In this document: piece after piece, positions 34,808 through 43,700 of the stretch
Layout of the letters: each line of letters opens with the position of its first letter
Position numbering within the stretch: the first letter of the stretch is position 1
Assembly: GCF_030398385.1 (NCBI RefSeq)
Contig: NZ_JAOAOQ010000005.1
Location: 124,001-188,000 of the forward strand
Reading direction: 5' to 3'
Length of the DNA stretch: 64,000 nt
From: Aquibium sp. ELW1220
Lineage (GTDB): Bacteria; Pseudomonadota; Alphaproteobacteria; Rhizobiales; Rhizobiaceae
Position numbers and translations under genes: made by a program
Notes under the pieces: model-generated
What the model was told of the DNA's origin: nothing
The model's input: the letters and a program-made list of their open reading frames with translations, nothing else
The model's database searches: none

Positions 34808-36724
34808 TCACGGCTGTAGCACATAGAGACCCGGCGCAGCGCAGATCGGCGGATAGCCTGCGCTGTCCCGCCCGATGGGCGGTGGCGCGACGTCGCCGCT
34901 CGAATGCGCGCTAAGCCACGCTATCCATGCCGGCCACCATGAACCCGGCTGCTTCGGCGTCGCGGCGATCCAGGCATCCGGGTCGGGGTGCGGCTGCCCG
35001 TCGCGGTGGCCGAGCAGGCGGAAGGCACGATGGGGGTGACCCGGCTCCGAGACGATCCCGGCATTGTGCCCGCCATTGGTCAGCACGAAGTCGATGTCGG
35101 TGTCGAGCAGGTGGACCAGCTTGAACACCGACCGCCAGGGCGCGACGTGGTCGGTCTCGGTCGCCACCGCGAAGACCGGCGCGGAAATGTCCTCCAGATG
35201 CACGGCCCGCCCGCCGACCCTGAAGCGGCCCTGCGACAGGTCGTTGTCGAGGAAGAACTGGCGCAGATATTCCGAATGCATGCGGTAGGGCATGCGCGTG
35301 CTGTCGGCGTTCCAGGCCATGAGGTCGCTGACCTCGGGGTGATCGCCGAGCAGGTAGCTGTTGACGATGCGCGACCAGACGAGGTCCTGCGACCGCAGCA
35401 TCTGGAACGCGCCGGCCATGCGACGCTGATCGAGATAGCCTTCGCTCCACATGACGTCCTCGAGCAGCGTGAGCTGGCTCTCGTCGATGAACACTCCGAG
35501 TTCTCCGGGCTCGTCGAAATCCACCTGCGCGGCAAACAGCGTCAGGCTGGCGAGCCGGTCGTCGCCGTCCCGCGCCATCGCAGCAGCCGCGACCGACATC
35601 AGCGTGCCGCCGAGGCAGTAGCCGACACCATGGATCTTCGCGCTCCCGGTGATCGTCTGGACGGCGTCGAGCGCCGCCATCGGTCCCGTCCGGCGATAGT
35701 CGTCGAATGAGACGTCGCGCTGCTCGCGCCCCGGGTTGCGCCAGGAGATGCAGAAGACGGTGTAGCCCTGTCCGACGAGATGGCGGATCAGCGAGTTCTC
35801 CGGCGACAGGTCGAGGATATAGTACTTCATGATCCATGCCGGAACGATCAGCACCGGCTCCGCCTTCACGGTCTCCGTTGCCGGCCGGTACTGGATGAGT
35901 TCGATCAGTTCGTTGCGGAAGACCACTTCGCCGGGTGTGACGGCAACCTCGCGCCCCGGCCGGAACGTGTCGGTCATGGTGTCGGCGCGACCGTCCGACT
36001 GGTCGGCGAGATCGGCGAGAAGGTTCTGCAGCCCGGTAACGAAATTGGCGCCGGATTCCTTGATCGTCCGCTCGATGATCTCGGGATTGGTAGCGGCGAA
36101 GTTCGACGGCGAAACCATGTCCAGGAACTGGCGGCTGTAGAACTCGACCAGCCGCTCGTGTTGCTTCGCCACGCCGGGGACTCCGGTCGTCGCGTTGTGC
36201 CACCACTGCTGCCACAGCAGGAAGGATTGGCTCATGGTATTGAAGGGGGGCGATTGCCAGCCCGGATGGTCGAACCGCCTGTCCTGCGGCAAGGGGGTGA
36301 TGCAGGCCGCCTTGCGGGCCGGATCATGGGCGCAGGCTGCGAGAAAGCCTCGGAATCGCTGGATCTTCTCCAGCCCCTTCATCGCGAGCTCGGCTTGCTT
36401 GCCCGGCGCGAGCGACAGGTGCAACAGCCAGTCCTGCCAGGCACCGAGCAGGCTGATGGGCGAAATGCCCATGAAAGCGCCGGCCAGCATGGCGTGGTGG
36501 AACCGGTCGACATCGCGGAAGACATCGCGACGGGCCGGTGCCGTCCCTGCCGCCGACGAGGGGCCGGCGCCGCTCGCCGACGCGGCCGCCCACGGCGTGG
36601 GCAGGCTGGCGGTTGTCCCGGACGCCCCCCGCTTCCGCGAACTCTCCGATGCCGCAACGCGGAGGCTGCGCGGCTCGGCCTTGCGGCGAGCACCGCGCAT
36701 TCTGCCCTCCTGCCGATCAGTCAT
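34808..36724 (-). CDS. phaC: Polyhydroxyalkanoate synthase
   Basis: Polymerises 3-hydroxyacyl-CoA into storage polyester on granules. The protein has 638 residues. The first 60 are low in complexity and rich in Ser, Arg and Ala; the PHA synthase N-terminal domain follows (FNTMSQSFLLWQQWW) and then an alpha/beta hydrolase core. The triad is C370 in the lipase-like box GYCLGG, D525 in ETDHVAPW and H553 in NGGHNAG. The start MTDRQEG at 36724 is used; the longer open frame overlaps the phasin gene. It lies between a phasin gene and a cytochrome c gene on one strand. Confidence 0.93.
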   Translation of the reverse strand: MTDRQEGRMRGARRKAEPRSLRVAASESSRKRGASGTTASLPTPWAAASASGAGPSSAAGTAPARRDVFRDVDRFHHAMLAGAFMGISPISLLGAWQDWLLHLSLAPGKQAELAMKGLEKIQRFRGFLAACAHDPARKAACITPLPQDRRFDHPGWQSPPFNTMSQSFLLWQQWWHNATTGVPGVAKQHERLVEFYSRQFLDMVSPSNFAATNPEIIERTIKESGANFVTGLQNLLADLADQSDGRADTMTDTFRPGREVAVTPGEVVFRNELIELIQYRPATETVKAEPVLIVPAWIMKYYILDLSPENSLIRHLVGQGYTVFCISWRNPGREQRDVSFDDYRRTGPMAALDAVQTITGSAKIHGVGYCLGGTLMSVAAAAMARDGDDRLASLTLFAAQVDFDEPGELGVFIDESQLTLLEDVMWSEGYLDQRRMAGAFQMLRSQDLVWSRIVNSYLLGDHPEVSDLMAWNADSTRMPYRMHSEYLRQFFLDNDLSQGRFRVGGRAVHLEDISAPVFAVATETDHVAPWRSVFKLVHLLDTDIDFVLTNGGHNAGIVSEPGHPHRAFRLLGHRDGQPHPDPDAWIAATPKQPGSWWPAWIAWLSAHSSGDVAPPPIGRDSAGYPPICAAPGLYVLQP

Positions 36725-36755
36725 TGAAGCCGCTCCCGTTCGAACCGGACCCGCC

Positions 36756-37145
36756 TCACGCGACGGTGCTGGCCGCCATGTCGTCGACCACCGCCTTCGC
36801 CTCGCGGCGCACCTCGTCGGCCGTCTCGCTGGCAATCTTCGATCCGAGACTGGCGAACTTGCTGGTTTCGCCGGAGTATTCCGCGAAGGCGCCTTCCATG
36901 AACCCGGCATAGACGTCGAAGGCGTCCTTCAGTCCGTCTGAGGACGACAGGTCGTCGAACAGCTTGATGTCCTTTTCGACGCGGTGTTTCACGAAGTCGA
37001 GCGCCTCGACATTGTAACGCAGGGCCGCCTTCACGGCGTTCGCCTGCAGCCGCGCGACCGACATCCAGAACTTCTGCACGTTCGCCGCGCCTGGCGCCGT
37101 TCCGGCGAAGATCTTCATGGCAGAGGAATCCATGGCATTCATCAT
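36756..37145 (-). CDS. Phasin
   Basis: A 129-residue helical granule-coating protein. It has the phasin-2 pattern of amphipathic helices (QKFWMSVARLQANAVKAALR and EYSGETSKFASLGSKIASET). The ATG at 37145 has AGGAG seven bases upstream. It is the first gene of the phasin-phaC unit, and a perfect FixK-type site (37295-37308) lies 150 bases upstream, so polyester storage seems tied to low oxygen. Confidence 0.88.
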   Translation of the reverse strand: MMNAMDSSAMKIFAGTAPGAANVQKFWMSVARLQANAVKAALRYNVEALDFVKHRVEKDIKLFDDLSSSDGLKDAFDVYAGFMEGAFAEYSGETSKFASLGSKIASETADEVRREAKAVVDDMAASTVA

Positions 37146-37294
37146 GATGGTGCTCCTGTCTTGAACAGATCTCCGGATCCGGATCAGCCCGGTCCGGCAG
37201 TCTCGCAAGGCCGGGATCGGCCGCGGGCGGAGACTTCTCGCCGCTGGCGAGGTGCCCCGACTATTCGATCTTAACCTGGCAGGCCTGTGACCGG

Positions 37295-37308
37295 TTGATC
37301 GGGATCAA
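37295..37308. promoter_or_regulatory. FixK/FNR-type site, phasin-phaC promoter
   Basis: TTGAT-CGGG-ATCAA, a perfect match to the FNR/FixK consensus TTGAT-N4-ATCAA. It lies between the universal stress protein gene (which ends at 37342) and the phasin start, so only the phasin unit can be its target. Confidence 0.85.
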
Positions 37309-37341
37309 CCCCGCTGCGCGGAAAAGGCCTTTGGGTCCGGA

Positions 37342-38178
37342 TCAGCGGGCGAACAGGACGGGGATGGTCGCGTCTTCGAGCATGGATTTCGTCGTGCCGC
37401 CGAACATCCGCTCCCGCAATCGCGAATGGCCGTAGGCGCCCATGACGATCAGGTCCGCCGCGACGTCCACCGCGTGCCGGCGCAGCACGCTGGCGATCGG
37501 CTTGCCGCCGGACGGCAGGCGGTCGACGCTGACCTTGCAGCCGTGGCGGGCCAGGAAGGCGGCCGCGTCGGCGCCCGGCTCGGCGCCGTGCCCCTGCTCG
37601 CCCTCGACGGGGTCGACCAGCGTCAGATGCACCGCGTCCGCCGTCGACAGCAGGTCGAGCGCGGCATGCATCGCGCGTGACGCCTCGATGCCGGCATCCC
37701 AGGCCACGAGCACGCGCCGCGGAGCGATCGTCGGCTTCGCGCCGGCCGGAGCGATCATGAGCGGCGTACCCGACGAGAACAGCGCGCCTTCGATCGCGCG
37801 CGAACCCAGCGCATCGTCGCCCAGCAATCCGGGCCCGGCAAGCGTCAGGTCGGCATAGCGCGCGCGCCGCCCCACCACCTCGTCGGCCCAGGCCAGCTCG
37901 GGATAGGCGGTTGCCACGTCCGCGGACACGGCCGAACCCGCCAGTGTTGCGGTCACGGCAGCCGCGCGGTCCTCGAGCCGCTTCTGGCCAGCCTGCCTCT
38001 GCTCGATCCAGCCATCCGACACCATCGCCGCGAATTCGCCGGTCGGTGGTGCCGGCGCGGGTTCCACGATCAGCACCGACAGATGAACGCCCGCCTCCTC
38101 GCACAGGCTCGTGGCGAGGGCGATGTCATCTTCGCCGGCCGTGGTGCCGGTAATCGCCAGTATCGTCTTCATGGGCAT
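37342..38178 (-). CDS. Universal stress protein, tandem domains
   Basis: A 278-residue protein made of two Usp domains. The second keeps the nucleotide-binding motif as MGAYGHSRLRERMFGG then TTKSM (about 250-270); the first is degenerate there. Such tandem UspA proteins are common in FixK or Dos-type hypoxia regulons. The ATG at 38178 has AAGGAAA upstream. The divergent cytochrome c gene shares a FixK-type site at 38291-38304. Confidence 0.9.
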   Translation of the reverse strand: MPMKTILAITGTTAGEDDIALATSLCEEAGVHLSVLIVEPAPAPPTGEFAAMVSDGWIEQRQAGQKRLEDRAAAVTATLAGSAVSADVATAYPELAWADEVVGRRARYADLTLAGPGLLGDDALGSRAIEGALFSSGTPLMIAPAGAKPTIAPRRVLVAWDAGIEASRAMHAALDLLSTADAVHLTLVDPVEGEQGHGAEPGADAAAFLARHGCKVSVDRLPSGGKPIASVLRRHAVDVAADLIVMGAYGHSRLRERMFGGTTKSMLEDATIPVLFAR

Positions 38179-38290
38179 GGTCGTTTCCTTCCTTCTGGGC
38201 GCGCAGCCGTGCTGAACCGAACCCTAGGGCGAGCCAGGACGCGAATCCTTGCGATGAATCAACTTCCGGTGCCGCGCACTCGGGTGCCGC

Positions 38291-38304
38291 TTGACCCGGA
38301 TCAA
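38291..38304. promoter_or_regulatory. FixK/FNR-type site, divergent usp/cytochrome c promoter
   Basis: TTGAC-CCGG-ATCAA. Its centre is 62 bases before the cytochrome c ATG, which would put a start site at the class II distance (-41.5) about 20 bases before that ATG. The divergent usp gene starts 113 bases to the left. Confidence 0.85.
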
Positions 38305-38358
38305 GGCACGGAGGCGGGGTTTCCCTAGCGTGCATCGCATGTACCTCTGGAGGACGCG

Positions 38359-38808
38359 ATGAAGAAGAGCATGTCGACGGTCGCAGCGATTGCTGCCGCA
38401 CTGTCCGTGGCCGGTCCTGCCTGCGCCCAGCAGGAGGGCGCCGCCGCGGCGGGCGGGGAAGGTCCTGTCGAGATGTCCTATGGACAGGCCGAGTTCCTGA
38501 ACTCCTGCGCCGCCTGTCATGGCGAGGACGGTCGCGGTCGCGGTCCGATCGCTGCCGATCTCCTGAAGCCGCCCGCGGATCTGACGGTGCTGACGCGCGG
38601 CAACGACGGCGCCTTCCCCTATTACCGCGTCTTTGCCGTCATCGACGGACGCTACCTGGTGCAAGGGCATGGCGAGCGGGAAATGCCGGTCTGGGGCCGC
38701 CAGTTCATCGAGGAAGACGCCCGCATGTTCGGCAGGCATGGCGGCGAAATGATCACGACCGAACGGATCCACGAGCTGACGAGTTACATCGAGAGCCTGC
38801 AGCGCTGA
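38359..38808 (+). CDS. c-type cytochrome
   Basis: A 149-residue exported monohaem cytochrome. Signal peptide about 1-23 (AAIAAALSVAGPACA), haem motif CAACH near residue 51, axial Met probably in REMPVWGRQF near 115. It precedes the APH/P-loop kinase gene with a 29-base gap. A FixK-type site is placed ideally for activation, so it is probably used in micro-oxic respiration. Confidence 0.9.
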   Translation: MKKSMSTVAAIAAALSVAGPACAQQEGAAAAGGEGPVEMSYGQAEFLNSCAACHGEDGRGRGPIAADLLKPPADLTVLTRGNDGAFPYYRVFAVIDGRYLVQGHGEREMPVWGRQFIEEDARMFGRHGGEMITTERIHELTSYIESLQR

Positions 38809-38837
38809 CGACCCGAATCAGGGAAGGGAACAAGGCC

Positions 38838-40358
38838 ATGATCGTCGAGGACCAGACCTCTACCGTGGCCTTCCTGTCCGATCCCGCGACCCATGGCATG
38901 GCGGGTACAGTCGAGACCATGGAGACGCACATCTCGCGCATCTTCCTCGCCGGCGATCGCGTCTTCAAGATGAAGCGGGCGGTGAAGCTGCCCTATGTCG
39001 ATTTTTCGACCGTCGAGAAGCGGCTGGACGCATGCCGGCGCGAGGTCGAGTTCAACGGCGCGACCACGTCCGACCTCTATCTGGGCGTTCGCACGATCAC
39101 GCGCGGCGCGGATGGCCGCCTTTCTTTCGACGGCGAGGGAAAACTTGTCGACGCCGTTGTCGAGATGGCGCGCTTCGATCAGGAAGCGCTTTTCGATCGC
39201 CTGGCGATCGGGGACAACCTCACGCCGGAGCTGATGACCGAGACGGCGCGCATGATCGTGCGTTTCCACCGGGCTGCGCCGATCGTGCGCGCCGGCAGCG
39301 GCACCGACAACATCGCCGGGGTTCTGGACATCAACGAGGCGGCATTCGCCGGCAGCAGCCTTTTCGGCGCGGAGGCAGTCGGCGGGCTCAACCGCGCCTT
39401 CCGCGCCCGGCTCGACAGGCATTCCAGGCTGCTCGACCAGCGCGAGGCGGCCGGCAAGGTACGCCGCTGCCACGGCGATCTGCATTTGCGCAATATCGTT
39501 CTGATCGGCGGCGATCCGAAGCTCTTCGACTGCATCGAATTCAACGACGCGATCGCCACGATCGATACGCTCTACGACCTCGCCTTCCTGCTGATGGACC
39601 TCTGGCATCGGGGCTTCGACATCCATGCCAACCGGGTGATGAACCGCTATCTCGATGAAGCGGACGACGAAGACGGCTTCCCGCTCCTGCCCTTCTTCAT
39701 GGCGATCCGGGCGGCCGTGCGCGCCCACGTGACTGCGACGCGGATGGACGAGGGCAGCGATCCCGAGGGGCGGCTCGCCGCCGAGGCGCGCTCCTATTTC
39801 GACCTCGCTGTCCGCCTGCTTCGGCCATGCCCGAACCGGCTGGTCGCGATCGGCGGGTTGAGCGGCACAGGCAAGACGACCGTGGCCGAGGCGCTGGCGC
39901 CGAAGCTGGGGCCGCCGCCCGGCGCGCGCATCGTCGAAAGCGACCGCGTCCGCAAGGCAATGCATGGCGTGCCCGCCGAAACGCATCTGCCGCCGAAGGC
40001 CTACACACCCGAGATCTCCGAGCGCGTCTATGCCGAAATGGCGTGGCGGGCGGGCCTGATCCTGTCTGAAGGCGGAACAGCTGTCGTCGATGCGGTTTTC
40101 GACCGCCGTCCCGACAGGCTGCGGATCGAAGCGGTCGCATCGGAGCGGTCCGTCCCTTTCCGGGGCGTCTGGCTGGACGCCGATCCGACGCTCCTGTGGG
40201 ACCGCGTCCGCGACCGCACTGGCGGGCCGTCGGACGCCACGGTCGACGTCCTGTCGCGGCAGCTTGCCCGCAAGGTCGCATGCGACGAGTGGGGGAAGCT
40301 CGATGCGGCCCGCGAGACCGGAGAGATTGTCGCCGCGATCCTGGACGAGACGGGATAG
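38838..40358 (+). CDS. Aminoglycoside-phosphotransferase-like/P-loop kinase fusion
   Basis: A 506-residue two-domain protein. Residues 20-330 form a kinase fold of the APH type with the catalytic loop CHGDLHLRNIVL (near 212) and metal site LFDCIEFND (near 230). Residues 335-506 form a nucleotide-binding domain with Walker A GGLSGTGKTT (near 340). Neither domain's substrate is known; antibiotic resistance should not be inferred. The GGGAAGGGA ribosome site and the close position behind the cytochrome gene imply one transcript under the FixK-type site. Confidence 0.87.
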   Translation: MIVEDQTSTVAFLSDPATHGMAGTVETMETHISRIFLAGDRVFKMKRAVKLPYVDFSTVEKRLDACRREVEFNGATTSDLYLGVRTITRGADGRLSFDGEGKLVDAVVEMARFDQEALFDRLAIGDNLTPELMTETARMIVRFHRAAPIVRAGSGTDNIAGVLDINEAAFAGSSLFGAEAVGGLNRAFRARLDRHSRLLDQREAAGKVRRCHGDLHLRNIVLIGGDPKLFDCIEFNDAIATIDTLYDLAFLLMDLWHRGFDIHANRVMNRYLDEADDEDGFPLLPFFMAIRAAVRAHVTATRMDEGSDPEGRLAAEARSYFDLAVRLLRPCPNRLVAIGGLSGTGKTTVAEALAPKLGPPPGARIVESDRVRKAMHGVPAETHLPPKAYTPEISERVYAEMAWRAGLILSEGGTAVVDAVFDRRPDRLRIEAVASERSVPFRGVWLDADPTLLWDRVRDRTGGPSDATVDVLSRQLARKVACDEWGKLDAARETGEIVAAILDETG

Positions 40359-40399
40359 GCGCCCAACCCTGACCTGACGGTATCGCGCGGGACCTCCCA

Positions 40400-43081
40400 C
40401 TACCGCAGTTGCAGCACCGCCAGATAGACGCCCTGCTCCTGCGGGTGGTGCTCGATGACGAAACCGAAATCGCGGCACATGGCCAGCATCTTGCGGTTGT
40501 CGGCAAGCACGATCCCCTCGATCCGGCCGATTCCCTCGCGCCGCGCATGCTCGATCAGGCGGGAGAGCAGGGCAAAGCCGAGGCCCTGGCCCTGCAAGTC
40601 GGTCCGGATCAGCAGCGCATACTCCGCCGTTTCCCGGTCGGGGTCGCTCGACAGGCGGCCGATGCCGGCAAGGTCGCCCGTCGCCTCCTCCAGTGCCACG
40701 AAAGCCATGTCGCGCTCGTAGTCGAGCTGCGTCAGTCGCTTCAGCATCTCGTCGGGGAAGTTCTTGCGCGGCGCAAGGAAGCGGAAGCGGATGTCGCTCG
40801 GTGATGTCCTGCCGAGGAACTCCGGATACAAGGCAATGTCGGCTGGCCGGATCGGCCGGATATGGTAGTGGGCCTCGCCGCTGTCGAACTGGCTCTCCAG
40901 ACCCGACGGATATGGCCGGATGACGAGCGCCGGGTTCGGACCCGGCTGCCCGACCGCCTTCGGGTCGATCTGGATGCGCGCGTCGAGCGCCACAACGCCG
41001 TCGGCGTCCGCAAGCAGCGGGTTGACGTCGACCGAGACCATGCAGGGGAAATCGACCGCCATCTGCGACAGGCCGTTGAGCGCCCGCGCGATCGCCGCCC
41101 GGTCGGCCGGCTTGCGGTCGCGGAAACCCGCAAGCAGCCGGCCGATCCGGGTCCGGTCGATCAGGTCGCCGGCCAGCACATCGTCGAGCGGCGGCAGGGC
41201 GACGGCGGTGTCGTTCATGACCTCGACGGCGATGCCGCCCGCGCCGAACAGGATCACCGGTCCGAAGATCGGGTCACGGCTCATCCCCAGGATCAGCTCC
41301 TGTGCCTGGTGCCGCGTGATCATCGGTTGGACCGCAAACCCTTCGATGTCGCCTGCGGGAGCGAGCTTCTTCACCTTTCGGACGATATCCTCGGCGGCCG
41401 CACGCGCGCCTTCCGCGCTGTCGATGTCGAGCACCACGCCGCCGACATCGGACTTGTGGGTGATCGTCTTCGACAGGAGCTTCACCACCACCTTGCCCCA
41501 GGTGCCGAGCAACCGTTCGGCGGCCTGACCGGCCTCCTGCGGCGACGTCGCGACGATGGTTTCCGGCGCCGGGATGCCGTAGGCGGAGACGGCGGCCTTC
41601 GCCTCCGGTTCGGTGAGCATGTCGCGCCCCTCGGCGGCGACCTTGCGGAAGATCGACAGCACCGTCTCGCGATCCGCTTCGATGTCCTCGCCACGGCTCT
41701 CAGGAACGCGCGACAGCGCCGCCTGGGCTTTCGACCAGTCGGCCAGGTAGGACAGCGCGGACGCCGTGTCGGCCGGCGTCGAAAAACTCGCCACGCCCGC
41801 CTCGTGCAGGATCTGCCGCCCCTCGCGCGCCGTCCGCTCGCCGAGCCAGCAGGTCAGCACCGGCTTGCCGTTGATCATGCCCTTCTTTGTCAGATCGGCC
41901 ACGGCGCGGGCCGATTCCACCGGGGACGCGAGGCCGGTCGGGCAGTTCATCACGATCAGCGCATCGGTGCCCGGGTCGGCCGCCACCGCCTCGATCGCGG
42001 CCACGTAGCGCTCGGCAGGCGCGTCGCCGATGATGTCGACAGGGTTCGCCCGCGACCAGGTGGGCGGAAGAGAGGCGTCGAGCCTGGCAATCGTGTCGGG
42101 CGAGAGTTCCGCCATTTCACCGTCGCAATCGATGATCCGGTCGACAGCCAGCACGCCCGCGCCGCCGCCGTTCGTGACGATCGCGACGCGCGCGCGCCGC
42201 AACGGCTGGAAGCGCGCCGTGATCTCGGCCGCGTCGAAGAGTTCGCCGAGGCCGTCGACGCGCAGGATGCCTGCGCGCGAGAGCGCCGCCTCCACGACCC
42301 GGTCCGCGCCCGACAGCGCGCCCGTGTGCGTCGCGGCGGCAGCAGCCGCCTGTTCGTGGCGGCCGGCCTTGATCGCGATCACCGGCTTGATCCGGGCCGC
42401 CGCACGAGCCGCCGACATGAACTTGCGCGGATTGGGGATCGACTCGAGGTACATGACGATCGACTTCGTGCGCCCGTCGCCGGCCAGCATGTCGAGGTAG
42501 TCGCCCACGTCGACGTCGGCCATGTCGCCCAGAGAGACGATGTGGGAGAAGCCGAGGTTGTTTTCCGCCGCCCAGTCGACGAGCGCGGTCGCGATGGCGC
42601 CCGACTGAGACAGGAGCGCGATGCCGCCGGCCTGCGGCGTCATGTGCACGAAGCTGGCGTTCAGCTTCGCCGGGGGCACCATCAGCCCGACGGTGTTGGG
42701 TCCGATGATGCGGAAGAGATAGGGCCGGGCTGCGTCCAGCATGGCCTGCCGCAGTCCGTTGGCAGCCGTAAGGCCGGCGGTGATGACGACGGCTGCCCTC
42801 GTGCCCTTGTCGCCGAGATCGCGAATCAGGCCCGGAACGGTCGCGGGGGGCGTGACGATCACCGCGAGATCCGGCGCCTCCGGCAGGCTGGCCGCGTCCG
42901 GATAGCAGGTGAGGCCGGCAATCTCGGGGTATTTCGGATTGACGGGCCACACCTGGCCCTCGAATCCGCCTTCGATGATGTTGTGCAGCACGACGCTGCC
43001 GACCGACCGCTCGCGTGCCGACGCTCCGATGACGGCCACCGAACGCGGGCGGGCTGCAAATTCGAGGTTCCTGATCGTCAC
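40400..43081 (-). CDS. ADP-forming acyl-CoA synthetase/GNAT acetyltransferase fusion (Pat-like)
   Basis: An 893-residue protein. An N-terminal CoA-binding domain (RSVAVIGASARERSVGSVVL), a succinyl-CoA-synthetase-like domain with LLSQSGAIATALVDWA, an ATP-grasp domain (about 480-700) and a C-terminal GNAT domain (about 725-893, with the acetyl-CoA loop RTDLQGQGLGFALLSRL) are in this order. This is the layout of Pat/YfiQ protein lysine acetyltransferases, which modify acetyl-CoA synthetase and other enzymes. If its synthetase part is active it may also make acyl-CoA. A FixK-type site lies 57 bases before its start. Confidence 0.9.
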   Translation of the reverse strand: MTIRNLEFAARPRSVAVIGASARERSVGSVVLHNIIEGGFEGQVWPVNPKYPEIAGLTCYPDAASLPEAPDLAVIVTPPATVPGLIRDLGDKGTRAAVVITAGLTAANGLRQAMLDAARPYLFRIIGPNTVGLMVPPAKLNASFVHMTPQAGGIALLSQSGAIATALVDWAAENNLGFSHIVSLGDMADVDVGDYLDMLAGDGRTKSIVMYLESIPNPRKFMSAARAAARIKPVIAIKAGRHEQAAAAAATHTGALSGADRVVEAALSRAGILRVDGLGELFDAAEITARFQPLRRARVAIVTNGGGAGVLAVDRIIDCDGEMAELSPDTIARLDASLPPTWSRANPVDIIGDAPAERYVAAIEAVAADPGTDALIVMNCPTGLASPVESARAVADLTKKGMINGKPVLTCWLGERTAREGRQILHEAGVASFSTPADTASALSYLADWSKAQAALSRVPESRGEDIEADRETVLSIFRKVAAEGRDMLTEPEAKAAVSAYGIPAPETIVATSPQEAGQAAERLLGTWGKVVVKLLSKTITHKSDVGGVVLDIDSAEGARAAAEDIVRKVKKLAPAGDIEGFAVQPMITRHQAQELILGMSRDPIFGPVILFGAGGIAVEVMNDTAVALPPLDDVLAGDLIDRTRIGRLLAGFRDRKPADRAAIARALNGLSQMAVDFPCMVSVDVNPLLADADGVVALDARIQIDPKAVGQPGPNPALVIRPYPSGLESQFDSGEAHYHIRPIRPADIALYPEFLGRTSPSDIRFRFLAPRKNFPDEMLKRLTQLDYERDMAFVALEEATGDLAGIGRLSSDPDRETAEYALLIRTDLQGQGLGFALLSRLIEHARREGIGRIEGIVLADNRKMLAMCRDFGFVIEHHPQEQGVYLAVLQLR

Positions 43082-43137
43082 GCGGTTCTCTCCATCACTG
43101 TGCGGGCATCTCTTGCGACCAACGCGTCGCTCGATCG

Positions 43138-43151
43138 TTGCGGTGGATCAA
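43138..43151. promoter_or_regulatory. FixK/FNR-type site, acyl-CoA synthetase/DUF302 promoter
   Basis: TTGCG-GTGG-ATCAA. One half-site is perfect and the other keeps TTG, fitting the wider TTG-N8-CAA pattern. It lies in the 191-base divergent region; its distance to the leftward gene suits class II activation. Confidence 0.65.
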
Positions 43152-43272
43152 AGCGGCATCGGAGCGCTGATCCTACTCTGACACCCCAATGCGACAGGTT
43201 GGCGATCTTTCCGTGCGCCGGACAGTTTCGCAACGGGCCGGGCTCCGGCCCCGCCAATAAGGAGGAACAGTG

Positions 43273-43659
43273 ATGACCTACTATTTCACAAAGACGCTCG
43301 ACATGCCGTTCGACGCGGCCGTCGCCCATGTCACCGAGGCGCTTGCGGCGAAGGGTTTCGGCGTCCTCACCACCATCGACGTCAAGGCGACGATGAAGAA
43401 GAAGCTGGATGTCGACTTCAAGCCCTACACCATCCTCGGTGCCTGCAACCCGAAGCTCGCCTTCAGCGCCCTGCAGGCCGAAGACAAGATCGGCACCATG
43501 CTGCCCTGCAACGTGATCGTGACCGAAAACGCCCCCGGCAAGGTCGAAGTGGCGGCCGTCGATCCCGTCGCCTCGATGTCGGCGATCCATAACCCGTCTC
43601 TGGGTGAGACCGCCGGCAAGGTTCGCCAGATGCTGTCGGACGTGGTGGAGTCGCTCTAG
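43273..43659 (+). CDS. DUF302 protein
   Basis: A 128-residue DUF302 protein. Typical segments are MTYYFTKTLDMPFDAAVAHV, YTILGACNPKLAFSALQAED and MLPCNVIVTENAPGKVEV. The fold is known from structures but the function is not; members often occur with haem, sulphur or metal genes under low oxygen. ATG 43273 has AAGGAGG upstream. A P-type ATPase gene follows 41 bases later. Confidence 0.9.
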   Translation: MTYYFTKTLDMPFDAAVAHVTEALAAKGFGVLTTIDVKATMKKKLDVDFKPYTILGACNPKLAFSALQAEDKIGTMLPCNVIVTENAPGKVEVAAVDPVASMSAIHNPSLGETAGKVRQMLSDVVESL

Positions 43660-43700
43660 CGGCCGCCCCAGCCGCGATCCCGAGGCGGGAGGTCACAGCG

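Noticed and set aside
38838-40358. Aminoglycoside resistance gene
   Set aside because: The APH-like domain is fused to a P-loop kinase and sits in a hypoxia operon; the fold alone does not imply drug phosphorylation.
40862-43273. Plus-strand open frame of about 800 codons
   Set aside because: It is antisense to the acyl-CoA synthetase/acetyltransferase fusion, whose domains are all recognisable.
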